Source: Saccharopolyspora oryzae
GTDB lineage: Bacteria; Actinomycetota; Actinomycetes; Mycobacteriales; Pseudonocardiaceae
Assembly (NCBI RefSeq): GCF_027853915.1
Contig: NZ_JAQGLA010000033.1
Span: forward strand, 1-64,000
Length of the DNA: 64,000 nt
Direction: 5' to 3'
Part shown: positions 33,754 to 42,559 of the stretch, piece by piece
Layout of the letters: each line of letters opens with the position of its first letter
Numbering within the stretch: the first letter of the stretch is position 1
Made by a program: the position numbers and the translations under genes
The notes under the pieces: generated by a model
Seen by the model: the letters and a program-made list of their open reading frames with translations, nothing else
The model's database searches: none
Told to the model about the DNA's origin: nothing

Positions 33754-34515
33754 TCAGTCGAGCTTCGCCAGGACTTCGCCCAGGCGGTGCTCGATGCGGC
33801 GGTTGTCGGCCGGGGCGATGCTGATGTGGGAGCGCTCGCTGACCATCAGGTACCGGCCCTCGTTGGTGTCGAACCAGGTGACCAGCGTCGACGACCGCTG
33901 CCCCCGGTGCGTGACGCCGAACTGCCCGCCACCGACGCGGGTTTCGACCAGCTCGGCCAGCACCGCGGCGTCCTGGCCGGACATGCCCGCCCGCACCAGC
34001 GCGGTCTCGTCGTCGTAGTCGCCGCCGAACGGGTCGTCCTCGTCCTCGTCCAGCGCGCGGTTCAGCTGCTCCTTGGGCACCGACAGCGCAGGCTTCATGC
34101 CGGGCTGGCCGGGCGGCAGCACGCCGACCGCCGCCATCGCCAGCGCGGTCGGGCGGATCTCGGTCAGCCACAGCTCGCCGGCCACCAGCTGCGCCAGCAC
34201 CCCGGCGCGGCGGGTGACCGCGGCCAGGGCCTGGACCGGCTCGCCGACGTAGCCGACCACGTCCACCGAGGTGTCGTTGTCGACGATCAGCTGCAGCAGA
34301 ACCGCCAGCCGGTCGTCGAGCTGGTCGCCGGAGGCCATGCCCCGGTCGGCCAGCGAGCGGAACGCGTCGGCGGCGAGGCCGGCGCGTTCCTCCATCGTCC
34401 GGCCCACGCTGGGCACCTGGAGCGGGAACTGCGGGCGACCGTGGCCCAGAGCTCCGGTGACGAGGTCGTACTCCGCGGCGGTCAGCGCGAAGTCCGGCGC
34501 CGTTGTCGTCATCAT
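33754..34515 (-). CDS. EspG-family ESX chaperone
   Basis: This is a 253-residue cytoplasmic protein of the EspG family, which binds PE/PPE-type substrates and keeps them soluble for the ESX machine. Typical features are the N-terminal FALTAAEYDLVTGALG, the central LRxxGxLAQLVAGELWLTEIRP-type strand and the C-terminal STLVTWFDTNEGRYLMV, then RRIEHRLGEVLAKL. The ATG overlaps the stop of the PPE-like gene by 4 bp (ATGA), so substrate and chaperone are translationally coupled. Confidence 0.88.
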   Translation of the reverse strand: MMTTTAPDFALTAAEYDLVTGALGHGRPQFPLQVPSVGRTMEERAGLAADAFRSLADRGMASGDQLDDRLAVLLQLIVDNDTSVDVVGYVGEPVQALAAVTRRAGVLAQLVAGELWLTEIRPTALAMAAVGVLPPGQPGMKPALSVPKEQLNRALDEDEDDPFGGDYDDETALVRAGMSGQDAAVLAELVETRVGGGQFGVTHRGQRSSTLVTWFDTNEGRYLMVSERSHISIAPADNRRIEHRLGEVLAKLD

Positions 34516-36167
34516 CCCTGGTCCCGCTTCTTCTTCTTGCCCTCACCGATCACCGGCGGCGGCAGGTCGGCGCCCGGCACCTCCACGATCTGGCCGCCCT
34601 GGACGTACTTGGCGCTGCGTTCCTTGTCGTCTTCGCCGCGGCCACCGCGGTTGCCCATCGCACCGGCGCCCATGCCCGGCGCTCCGGCCATGCCGGGCTG
34701 CCCGGCGCCACCGCCCATGCCGCGGGGGCCGGCGCCGGGTCCACCAGAACCCGTGCTGCCGGTACCCGAGGAACCGCCGGGCGCCAGGTTGGACGAGCCA
34801 CCGGCACCGCCTCCGGCTCCACCGCCGCCACCGGCACCCAGGCCGGGGACCGCACCCGGGCCGCCGCGGAATCCGCCGGGGCCGCCACCGCCAGGACCAG
34901 CGCCGCCGGGGCCGGTTCCGCCAGGCCCCGTGCCGCCGGGACCACCCGGGATCGGCGGGATCTGGCCCTGCCAGCCGCCACCACCGCGGCTGTTCGGGTC
35001 GCCGGGCCGACGCGCACCGGGGCCGGTGGGGGGCACGCCGTCCGGAATGCCGTACGGCCGCGGTTGGTACGTGTGATCGCCGCCGGGGCCGCCCATCTGC
35101 GGCAGGGGCGGCATCTTGGGGTTCGCACCCTGCGGCGTCGTGCTCTGCGGGCTCGTGCTCTGCGGAGATGTGCTGCTGGGGCCGTCGCCCAGCGGAGGCA
35201 GCTTCGGCATCGCCTTCGTCGGACCGTCGAACCCACCGCCGGGGCCGTCGCCCAGCTTCGGCATCGGCATCGCCTTGGTCGGACCGTCGACTCCGCCACC
35301 AGGCCCGCCGCCGATCCCGCCAGGCCCGCCGCCGATCCCGCCGGGACCGCCACCGATCCCACCGGGGCCACCAGGGCCACCAGGGGTGTCGCCCAGCTTC
35401 GGCATCATCTTCGTCGGACCGTCGATCCCACCGGGCCCGTTCGCCGCCGCCGGCGACACGCCCTCCGGGGTCGTGGCGGCCGGTGCTTGGCCCTGCTGCT
35501 TCGGTTCGAGCGGCTGTCCCCCGCCACCTGCGGCCATGGGGGCCATCTGGGCCATCCGGGCCTGCATCCGCTCTTGGGTCACCGGGTTCGGCGGAGGCGT
35601 GAAGCGCGGGGTCTCGCTGTCGATGGTGCGGGACTGGGCTTCCATGTTGGTCATGACCTGGACCGCGCGTTCGTGCGCGTTGGTGGCCTTGGCCTGGTGG
35701 GCCTGCAGGTCGGTGGTGGCCTTGGTGAAGCTCTCGAGGTCGTTGGTGGCGTAAGCACCGATGACCGCCGCCTGCAGCCCTTCCACGCCCTTGACCGGCT
35801 CCGGCATCTCGGTCTTGGCGACCTCCATGACCCGGCCCTGCGTGGAGATCCGCGCCGCCAGCGAACCCGCCGTGTCACCGGCCTTGATGTTCCAGTCGGT
35901 CAGCTCCTGGATCGCGGCGCGCGCCGCGTCGGCGGCCTGCCCCTGCCAGCCGGCCTCGGTGCCCCGCACCTTCTCCGACATGCGCTGAGCGGCTTCGGCG
36001 ATGTCCCGGCTCAGCGCGTTCCAGTCGTCGGACAGCTGGCCCACCCGGCCCGGATCGTTGTCGGTGTGCACCGCCGCGTAGAGCTCTTCGTGGCTGCGCG
36101 AGGCCCAGTTCTGCGTCTCGGTCAGAACGATGTCCGGCTTGTCCGGACTGGCGTTCGGCTGGGTCAT
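34512..36167 (-). CDS. PPE-like/WXG100 protein with Gly/Pro-rich tail
   Basis: This is a 551-residue protein. Residues about 18-190 form the helical PPE/WXG100 part (NWASRSHEELYAAVHTDNDPG, the turn GWQGQAADAARAAIQEL with W74-Q-G76). Residues about 210-551 are disordered and rich in Gly and Pro, with repeats of GPTKAMPKLGDGPGG and GGPGGIGGG. The very end is basic (GEGKKKKRDQG). It is likely an exported ESX substrate whose helical part is recognised by the EspG encoded next to it. Actinobacteria outside mycobacteria often have such long Gly/Pro-tailed PPE relatives. Confidence 0.85.
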   Translation of the reverse strand: MTQPNASPDKPDIVLTETQNWASRSHEELYAAVHTDNDPGRVGQLSDDWNALSRDIAEAAQRMSEKVRGTEAGWQGQAADAARAAIQELTDWNIKAGDTAGSLAARISTQGRVMEVAKTEMPEPVKGVEGLQAAVIGAYATNDLESFTKATTDLQAHQAKATNAHERAVQVMTNMEAQSRTIDSETPRFTPPPNPVTQERMQARMAQMAPMAAGGGGQPLEPKQQGQAPAATTPEGVSPAAANGPGGIDGPTKMMPKLGDTPGGPGGPGGIGGGPGGIGGGPGGIGGGPGGGVDGPTKAMPMPKLGDGPGGGFDGPTKAMPKLPPLGDGPSSTSPQSTSPQSTTPQGANPKMPPLPQMGGPGGDHTYQPRPYGIPDGVPPTGPGARRPGDPNSRGGGGWQGQIPPIPGGPGGTGPGGTGPGGAGPGGGGPGGFRGGPGAVPGLGAGGGGGAGGGAGGSSNLAPGGSSGTGSTGSGGPGAGPRGMGGGAGQPGMAGAPGMGAGAMGNRGGRGEDDKERSAKYVQGGQIVEVPGADLPPPVIGEGKKKKRDQG

Positions 36168-36222
36168 CTGCGGCTTTCATCCCCTCGACTGCGGCGGGCG
36201 CACCCCAGCGTCGCCCGACCCA

Positions 36223-36648
36223 TCACGTGCGGTTCTGGAACGCGGCGTCCGCGATCTTGCGGAAGTCGTCCGCGGCGTGCTCGTCGGCGTCCCGGTAGGT
36301 GCGCATCGCTTCGACGATCGCGTCGCGCGCCTCTTCGACGACCGCGCGGTACTGCGTCAGCACGTCGGTGAAGGAGTTCTCGCCGCCCTGCGCGCGAGTG
36401 GCGAACTTCACCGCCATCGCCTGGCCGACCGGGTTCTGCCCGAGCGGCGCGTTCCCGGTGAGGCCGGCGGCGCGCTTCAACCATTCATCCACTGTGGACA
36501 TCTGGTCTTCGAGCGCTTCGCGGAGCTGCTTGCCCGCTTCGGGTTCGAGGCGCAAGTTCTGCGATTCCACCGCCTGGCGCAACTGCTTGATGCCTGCGGC
36601 GGAACGGGCCAGCGTGCGAGACGCCTGAACTTCCTCGGCTTCGCTCAT
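36223..36648 (-). CDS. Small helical ESX-locus protein
   Basis: This is a 141-residue protein that is almost all alpha helix (LARSAAGIKQLRQAVESQNL, LREALEDQMSTVDEWLKRAAGL, YRAVVEEARDAIVEAMRTYRDADEHAADDF). It is similar in size and pattern to WXG100 partners but has no clear WXG turn. I chose ATG 36648 because GGGGGA lies just before it. It is the first gene of the minus-strand ESX/effector block and may be the partner of the PPE-like protein. Confidence 0.7.
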   Translation of the reverse strand: MSEAEEVQASRTLARSAAGIKQLRQAVESQNLRLEPEAGKQLREALEDQMSTVDEWLKRAAGLTGNAPLGQNPVGQAMAVKFATRAQGGENSFTDVLTQYRAVVEEARDAIVEAMRTYRDADEHAADDFRKIADAAFQNRT

Positions 36649-36673
36649 GAGTCCCCCAGACACAACAACACCG

Positions 36674-36679
36674 CACTAT
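36674..36679 (-). promoter_or_regulatory. Candidate -10 for the ESX/effector block
   Basis: On the minus strand CATAGT stands about 14 bases after the 11-bp direct repeats and about 26 bases before the first start codon of the block. This is a guess from position and similarity to TANNNT. Confidence 0.3.
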
Positions 36680-36693
36680 GATCACAGGCGTCG

Positions 36694-36723
36694 CCAACGT
36701 CGGCCCAACGTCCCGCCAACACA
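36694..36723. promoter_or_regulatory. Three 11-bp-spaced direct repeats, probable SARP binding site
   Basis: CCAACGTC at 36694, CCAACGTC at 36705 and CCAACACA at 36716 recur with exact 11-bp spacing, one helical turn. SARP/OmpR-type regulators bind heptamer direct repeats at this spacing. The site lies between the SARP gene and the ESX/effector block, so it could serve both. Confidence 0.65.
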
Positions 36724-36770
36724 TCGGGGAGGGTGGCGGGTACGTCCGGCGGAGCACTCGAAATGAGCGG

Positions 36771-38918
36771 ATGTCTTCTCGAAGGAAACCACCACAGCTG
36801 CGGATTCGCCTGCTGGGACCCGTGGAACTGCTGCGAGCGGACGGCCACGCGACCGCGATCGGCGCCGCCAAGCGGCGCAGCATCCTGGCCGCGCTGGCCA
36901 TCGAGCTGAACCGCGTGGTGTCCGCGGACCGGTTGATGGACATCGCGTGGGAGGGCGAGCCGCCACCCACCGCCAAAGCCGCGCTGCAGGGCCACATCGC
37001 CAAGCTGCGCCGGGAGCTCGGCGACGGCGTCGAGGTCGTCACGCGCGCACCCGGCTACCAGCTGCTCGCGCCGCGAGCCGCGGTCGACATGACGCAGTTC
37101 GAGGACCTGGTCGCCGCGGCCCGCAACGCACCCGACGCCGAGGCCGTCGAACTGCTGGACACCGCGCTGGCCCTGCACCGCGGACCGCCGCTGGCCGACG
37201 TCGCCGCCGAGCAGCTGCGCCGCGAGGTCGTGGACCGGCTGGACGAGTCGATGATCAACGCGGTGCACGAGCTGGCCTGGCGGCTGCACCGGATCGGCCG
37301 CGCGGACGAGGGGATCGACCCGCTGCGCGAGGCCGTCGCGATGCGCCCGCTGCGCGAACCCCTGGTGGAACTGCTGGTGCTGAGCCTGCACCAGGCCGGA
37401 CGGCAGGCCGAAGCGCTCGACGTCTACCACGAGACGCGGTCCCGGCTCAGCGAAGAGCTCGGCGTCACCCCGGGTCCGGGCCTGCAAGCGGCGTTCCAGA
37501 CGGTGCTCAGCTCGGAGGAGCCGGAACCGACCGCGGTGCCGTGGCAGCTGCCCAGGGAGAACAGCGGGTTCGTCGGCCGGGAGGCCGAGCTCGCGGAGCT
37601 GGACCGCCGCCGCGGCGACGGCGACGTCCGGGTCATCACCGGCCCGGCGGGGGTCGGCAAGACCGCGCTCGCGCTGCGCTGGGCGCACCGGTCGGCCGAG
37701 CGCTTCCCCGACGGCTGCCTGTTCGCCGACCTCCGCGGGTTCAGCGAGACCGAACCGGTGGAGCCGGGCCAGGTGCTGAGCGCTTTCCTCCGCGCGCTCG
37801 GCGTCCCCGACGTGCGCATCCCTTCCGATCTCGACGAACGCGCGGCGCTGTACCGGTCGACGCTGGCGGGTCGGCGGGTGCTGGTGGTGCTGGACAACGC
37901 GAGTTCGGCCGCGCAGGTCAAGCCGCTGCTGCCCGGGGCAGGCTGCGCGGTGCTGGTGACCAGCCGGAGCAGGATGGACGGCCTCGCCGTGATGGCCGGA
38001 GCGGTGCGGGTCGCGGTGCCGCCGCTGAGCCGCGAGGCGTCGGTCGACGTGCTCCGGTTCGTGCTCGGTCCCGAGCGGATCGACGCCGAGTCCGAGGCCG
38101 CCGTGGAGCTGGCCGAGCTGTGCGACCGGCTTCCGCTGGCGCTGCGGATCGCCGCGGCCCGCGCGGCCGGGCCGCCGCAGCGCACGATCCGCTCGCTGCT
38201 CGACACCTCCGCCGACCCCCGCCACCGGCTGGCCAAGCTCTCGCTGCCGGACTCCGGCGAAGGCGTCCACACCGCGCTGACCGGCAGCTTCCAGCGGCTC
38301 GACGGCGGCGCGGCCCGGCTGTTCCGGCTGCTGGCCGAGCACCCCGGCGGCACCGTCGACTGCTTCACCGCCGCCGCGCTCGCAGGCACCACGATCCACG
38401 AGAGCTTCGTCCAGCTGGAGCGGATGGCGGCGTTCCACCTGCTGCACGAGACCGACGACGGCCGCTACCTGTGGCCCGGGCTGGTCCGGCTGTACTCCAC
38501 CGCGATCGCGGCGGAGGAGGCGGACGGGGAGCGCAACGCCGCGTTCAACCGGCTGCTGGACTTCTACCTGCACGCGGCGGATCGGGGGCTGCGGTTCATC
38601 TCGGACTCGCCGTGGCGCCGCTGGACCGGTCCGCCGCCGGTGGACCTCCCCGAGATCACGAACGCGCAGGCGGCGATCCGCTGGTTCCGGACCGAGGAGG
38701 CCAACCTCCACAAGATGCTCGGGCTGGCCATCCTGCGCGACGAGCACGCGCGGGCTTGCCACCTGGCGCTGTCCTTGGAGCGCTTCCACCACCGGCTCGG
38801 CGACCGCGCGGCTCAGCTCGAGGTGCTGTACTGCGGCCTGAACATCGCGGGCGAGCTGGGCGACGTGCGGGCGCAAGCGGCCTTCTCCGTCCAGCTCTGC
38901 GGAGATCTGGCCTCATGA
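36771..38918 (+). CDS. SARP/AfsR-type regulator (BTAD + NB-ARC)
   Basis: This is a 715-residue activator. Residues about 8-100 are an OmpR-type winged helix (LRIRLLGPVELLRADG, VVSADRLMDIAWEGEPP, LQGHIAKLRREL). Residues about 105-250 are the BTAD domain (LHRGPPLADV, LVELLVLSLHQAGRQAEALDVYHETRSRLSEELGVTPG). An NB-ARC ATPase follows, with P-loop GPAGVGKTAL near 291 and LVVLDNASS. I chose ATG 36771; starting at 36678 would put the 11-bp repeats inside the gene. It is divergent from the ESX/effector block and probably controls it. There is no TPR domain after the NB-ARC, so it is shorter than AfsR. Confidence 0.9.
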   Translation: MSSRRKPPQLRIRLLGPVELLRADGHATAIGAAKRRSILAALAIELNRVVSADRLMDIAWEGEPPPTAKAALQGHIAKLRRELGDGVEVVTRAPGYQLLAPRAAVDMTQFEDLVAAARNAPDAEAVELLDTALALHRGPPLADVAAEQLRREVVDRLDESMINAVHELAWRLHRIGRADEGIDPLREAVAMRPLREPLVELLVLSLHQAGRQAEALDVYHETRSRLSEELGVTPGPGLQAAFQTVLSSEEPEPTAVPWQLPRENSGFVGREAELAELDRRRGDGDVRVITGPAGVGKTALALRWAHRSAERFPDGCLFADLRGFSETEPVEPGQVLSAFLRALGVPDVRIPSDLDERAALYRSTLAGRRVLVVLDNASSAAQVKPLLPGAGCAVLVTSRSRMDGLAVMAGAVRVAVPPLSREASVDVLRFVLGPERIDAESEAAVELAELCDRLPLALRIAAARAAGPPQRTIRSLLDTSADPRHRLAKLSLPDSGEGVHTALTGSFQRLDGGAARLFRLLAEHPGGTVDCFTAAALAGTTIHESFVQLERMAAFHLLHETDDGRYLWPGLVRLYSTAIAAEEADGERNAAFNRLLDFYLHAADRGLRFISDSPWRRWTGPPPVDLPEITNAQAAIRWFRTEEANLHKMLGLAILRDEHARACHLALSLERFHHRLGDRAAQLEVLYCGLNIAGELGDVRAQAAFSVQLCGDLAS

Positions 38919-38952
38919 GAAACGCCCCCGCGCTCCGGCACGGGGGCGTTTC
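38919..38952. terminator. Terminator after the SARP gene
   Basis: A perfect 12-bp stem GAAACGCCCCCG (38919-38930) with CGGGGGCGTTTC (38941-38952) starts at the base after the TGA. It can also serve the convergent SGNH gene. Confidence 0.88.
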
Positions 38953-38963
38953 CGTTCGTGCGG

Positions 38964-39821
38964 TCAGGAATCCGCGTGCTGGATCCCCTTCGCGACGGCT
39001 TCGCCGAAGGCCTGCATCCCCTTGGCGTTCGGGTGCAGCGGGGCCGCCACCGACGTCGGGATGACGCCTTCGTAGTACTTGTCCTGCGGCGCGGCGCAGG
39101 TGTCGTGCCCGCGGCTCACCTCCGCCAGGTCGACGAACTCGGCGCCGTGCGCTGAAGCACGCTCGTGCAGCATCGCGCTCAGCTTGTCCACACTGGACTG
39201 GATGTAGTCGGCGTCCCTCGCCCACACCGGCTGGATCGGGTAGCAGCCGCCGGGCCGCAGGTAGGTGCCGTAGCCGACGACCACGATCTCGGCGTGCGGG
39301 GCCCGCGCCTCGATCTGCTCCAGCATCCCGTCGACCTCCGGGGCCAGCGCGTCGATCCGCTCCGCCAGCTCGTCGCGCCCGCCCGCGGTGAAGCGGTCCT
39401 TGCAGGACCTGCCCGCGGGTTCCGGCAGCAGGTTCAGGCAGGACACGGCGGCCTGCACCAGCTCCACGTCGTTGCCGCCGATGGTGACGGTGACCAGGTC
39501 GGTGCTGCGCTTGAGCGCGTCGTACTGCGGCGGCACCACGCCGTACTGCTTGGTGGAGAAGTCGCTGATCTTCGCGGCGGAGCAGGTCACGTCGGTCAGC
39601 TTCGCGCCGATCAGCTCTGCGGCGACCCGCGGGTAGTTCTTCTCGGAGCGGAAGCAGTTGAGGTCGGGATCCTGGTCGGGGATGAGCGGACCGGCCGCGG
39701 CGGAATCGCCCATCGCGACGTACTCGACGTCGTCGGTGACCGCGTGCGCTGTCGGGGCGAGGACGACTGCGGCGGCGGCCATGGCGACGCCGAGCTGGGT
39801 GAGACGAGGGAACCGGACCAC
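38964..39821 (-). CDS. Secreted SGNH-family lipase/esterase
   Basis: This is a 285-residue exported hydrolase. The signal peptide is residues 1-27 (AMAAAAVVLAPTAHA). Block I is YVAMGDSAAAG with catalytic Ser near 40, block III is VTIGGNDVE, and block V is PLHPNAKGMQAFG with the catalytic His. Cysteines are paired in the style of Streptomyces SGNH lipases (NCFRSEKNYP, VTCSAAKI, SCLNLLP, RSCKD). It likely cleaves ester bonds of lipids or polysaccharides outside the cell. It shares the terminator at 38919 with the SARP gene and has no operon partner. Confidence 0.92.
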   Translation of the reverse strand: MVRFPRLTQLGVAMAAAAVVLAPTAHAVTDDVEYVAMGDSAAAGPLIPDQDPDLNCFRSEKNYPRVAAELIGAKLTDVTCSAAKISDFSTKQYGVVPPQYDALKRSTDLVTVTIGGNDVELVQAAVSCLNLLPEPAGRSCKDRFTAGGRDELAERIDALAPEVDGMLEQIEARAPHAEIVVVGYGTYLRPGGCYPIQPVWARDADYIQSSVDKLSAMLHERASAHGAEFVDLAEVSRGHDTCAAPQDKYYEGVIPTSVAAPLHPNAKGMQAFGEAVAKGIQHADS

Positions 39822-39983
39822 GCGAACCTCCGTGCCGTGGCGAGGACTGGGCAGACCTGATCTAGCACGGAAGATCCACGATGGCCCGATACTTCACCCG
39901 ATCATCGAGTGGCACCCTCGAACAGCCGTATCCCACCTGCGTCCGAATGGCAGCGGCGCGTAGCGCCACCCCCGGGATGACGG

Positions 39984-42257
39984 CTACTGGTCGCGGCGGA
40001 GGGCTCTGGTGATACCGGCGGCGACCGTGGTGGCGAGGATCCAGCCCGCCGCGATCAGCACGACCGTGATCCACTCCGAGTTGCCCTCGGCCCGCCACAT
40101 CACGTCGTGGCCGAGGTTGATGATCGGCACCAGCTGGTCCACTGTGTACAGGAACGGGTTCCAGACCGGGTGGTCCTCCTCGTTGATCGGGTGCAGCTGG
40201 TGGAAGCTGAACCAGCTGGTGCCCGCCGCGGTCAGCAGCACCAACCAGATCAGCGCGCGCAGCGGCCGGAAGCCGTAGCTCACCGTGATCAGCTGCAACG
40301 TGCTCCACAACCGCACCGGCAGGCGGAACACCGGCCGCGTCGCCGCCGCGATCGCCTGGTAGCGGCGCTTCTGCTTCTCGATCAGGACCGTGACCGCGTG
40401 CTCCTCGTTGCCGTTGCCGCGGAACACCTTCGCCAGCTGGTCGTAGGGCCCCGGCTGGTACCGGCCGCCGGAGTTGGCGCGCAGCCAGCCGAGCCGCTCG
40501 ACCACGGTCGCGCGGTCGGTCGGCTCGATGGTCTCGGTGAAGTTGTCGTAGGTGAAGTCCTCGACGTCCACGCCACCGGACGCCGCCCACAGCGCCGCGT
40601 TGTCCGCCAGCAGCTCGCACTGCGCCTGCCGCAGCATGATCCGGCCCTGCGGCGCGGTTTCCGGCAGCAGCGTGAACTCCTGCACGACCAGGCCGAAGGC
40701 GTTGATCGCGTTGCGGCTGGAACCGTCGCCGAGCCGGCAGCCGTAGAAGTTCGCCTGCCGCCCGATCTGCGCGCGCCGCAGCTGCACCTCGCCCTCGGCC
40801 AGGAACGGCCGACCGCCCGACGCGCACACCAGGTCGCGCGCGATCTGCGCGGCGCGCAGGTCCACCGACGGCTTGTAGGCCAGCTTGTGCCGGTGCCAGG
40901 CGGGTTTGGTCAGCTGCGCCGAACGCAGGTCGACGTTGGCGCCGATCCGGGCGCCCTGCAGCTGGAGGGAACCCGCGATCTCGGTGTCCCGGCAGTCCAG
41001 GTTGCTGCCCACCTTGATCCGGCTGGCCTGCACCACGTCGGTGCGCGGCCCGCGCAGCCGCGCCCGGTTCAGCTGGAAGCTGCCGTAGACCTGCACGTCG
41101 ACCATCCGCACCTGGCCGTGCAGGTCGGCGCGCGAGGCGTCCACGTTGCCGAGGATCTCGGTGCCGTCGATGTGCAGCGCGCGCAGCGGCTGCTCCACCG
41201 CAGCCTTCGCCGACCGCGACCAGCCGAGGTCGATGCTCGCCCCGGCCATCCGCAGGTCGCCGCCGATCCGCGCGCTGACCATCCGGATCGTCCCGCCGCT
41301 GCGGAAGTTCTGGTCTATCTGCACGTCACCGCGGATGTCGCCGCGGTCGAAGATCAGCGTGCTGGTCGGGTCGTCGTGCTTGGACTCGCCGCGGCGCGGC
41401 GGCATCATGCCGGGCTCCAGCACCGCGTCGCGCAGCCGGACGTCGCCCGCGATGTGCGCGCTGGGCATGAACATCACCCCGGCCACGCTCAGCGGCCGCC
41501 CGCTCGTCGGGTCGACGTCGCAGCGCAGGCTGCCACCGATCTGGATCCCGTTGGCGTTCAACGCGGTTCGCCCGCGGTTGCGCAGCGTGCCGCCGGACAG
41601 GGTGAGGTTGCCGCCGACCTTCGCGCCGGGGATGCGGATCTCGCCGCGCACCTGCACCCGCAGCCCGATCAGCGCGCCGGACACCGACAGCCGGTCGCCG
41701 TAGATGGCGCGGCCGCCGGGGTTGCGCAGCTCGCTGTCGTTGAACAGCAGGGAACCGCCCAGCTGCGCGTCGGCGAGGTCGATGCCACCGGTGCTGGTGC
41801 AGTTGCGCAGCACCGTGTCGTTGCTGGTGCTGAGGTTCCGGGCGTTGAGGCCGGGCAGGCTGCAGTGCCACAGGACGAGCCCGGCGATCTTGGCCTGCCG
41901 CAGGTCGGGGACGAGCTCGAACCGGCAGCGGACGAACTCCAGCAGGTAGGGCAGGTCGGTGGCGCGCAGGTCGAGGCGGCCGGTGATCACCGCGTTCTCG
42001 ATGGCGATGACCGGCTGCTGACCGGTGCGCCGGGAGAACGGCCGCCAGCCGGGCTCGTCCAGCGACTCCACCAGGCGGCGGCTGAGGTACTCGCCGCGGA
42101 TGACCTGCTCCGGGTCGTGGTTGACGGCGTGCACGTCCAGCGGCGCGCCGGTGTCGGGGGCCCCGCGGTCGCTCCTGCTCTGCCGCAGGAGTTCCTCGAA
42201 CCGCTGCTCGGCAGCGGTCAACGGACCGTTGCTCTCCCACGGCTTGACGACCGCCAC
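39984..42257 (-). CDS. Beta-helix-like protein with C-terminal membrane segments
   Basis: This is a 757-residue protein of unknown role. Residues about 70-520 form a long series of short strands of the kind (I/L)xGxLxLxGAxI (for example GRLDLRATDL, GGSLLFNDSELRN, GDLRMAGASIDLGW, GSLQLQGARIGANVDLRSAQL), suggesting a right-handed beta-helix like pentapeptide-repeat or bactofilin-type proteins. Two hydrophobic segments lie near the end (ALIWLVLLTAAGTSWF and WITVVLIAAGWILATTVAAGI). Similar actinobacterial proteins are sometimes called membrane-associated oxidoreductases, but I see no redox motif. The GTG start at 42257 follows GGGGGAA. Confidence 0.72.
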   Translation of the reverse strand: MAVVKPWESNGPLTAAEQRFEELLRQSRSDRGAPDTGAPLDVHAVNHDPEQVIRGEYLSRRLVESLDEPGWRPFSRRTGQQPVIAIENAVITGRLDLRATDLPYLLEFVRCRFELVPDLRQAKIAGLVLWHCSLPGLNARNLSTSNDTVLRNCTSTGGIDLADAQLGGSLLFNDSELRNPGGRAIYGDRLSVSGALIGLRVQVRGEIRIPGAKVGGNLTLSGGTLRNRGRTALNANGIQIGGSLRCDVDPTSGRPLSVAGVMFMPSAHIAGDVRLRDAVLEPGMMPPRRGESKHDDPTSTLIFDRGDIRGDVQIDQNFRSGGTIRMVSARIGGDLRMAGASIDLGWSRSAKAAVEQPLRALHIDGTEILGNVDASRADLHGQVRMVDVQVYGSFQLNRARLRGPRTDVVQASRIKVGSNLDCRDTEIAGSLQLQGARIGANVDLRSAQLTKPAWHRHKLAYKPSVDLRAAQIARDLVCASGGRPFLAEGEVQLRRAQIGRQANFYGCRLGDGSSRNAINAFGLVVQEFTLLPETAPQGRIMLRQAQCELLADNAALWAASGGVDVEDFTYDNFTETIEPTDRATVVERLGWLRANSGGRYQPGPYDQLAKVFRGNGNEEHAVTVLIEKQKRRYQAIAAATRPVFRLPVRLWSTLQLITVSYGFRPLRALIWLVLLTAAGTSWFSFHQLHPINEEDHPVWNPFLYTVDQLVPIINLGHDVMWRAEGNSEWITVVLIAAGWILATTVAAGITRALRRDQ

Positions 42258-42454
42258 CAGTTCCCCCGAACGTGTCCAATTCCGTCGTTCCACACGAAAG
42301 GTAGTCGATCAACGACCCCACCAACTCCGACGTGTGATCTCGCCAGAAGGTTGCGAACGGACCAGCGGTGCAACCGAACGGCCCAACGCGAAGTTCCACG
42401 TGAAACCCCCGCGACGCCCCGCGTTCCCCCGAAAGCACCAACCCCCGGCGCGTC

Positions 42455-42554
42455 GGACACCGACGCACCGGGGGCTGTGGACAACTACCCGCTCCTGTGG
42501 ACAACTTCCGCAATTTCAATGGAAATCAGACGTCCGATTTCCATTGAAATTGCG
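42455..42554 (+). repeat. DnaA-box/palindrome repeat, copy 2
   Basis: Two perfect TGTGGACAA boxes (42476-42484 and 42496-42504) lie 20 bp apart. Four bases later a 19-bp inverted repeat starts (42509-42527 with 42536-42554) around AGACGTCC. It is in the same orientation as copy 1. It ends 5 bases before the end of the ABC ATPase gene on the minus strand, so it may end that operon. The rest of the gap 42258-42454 shows nothing I can name. Confidence 0.82.
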
Positions 42555-42559
42555 CACGG

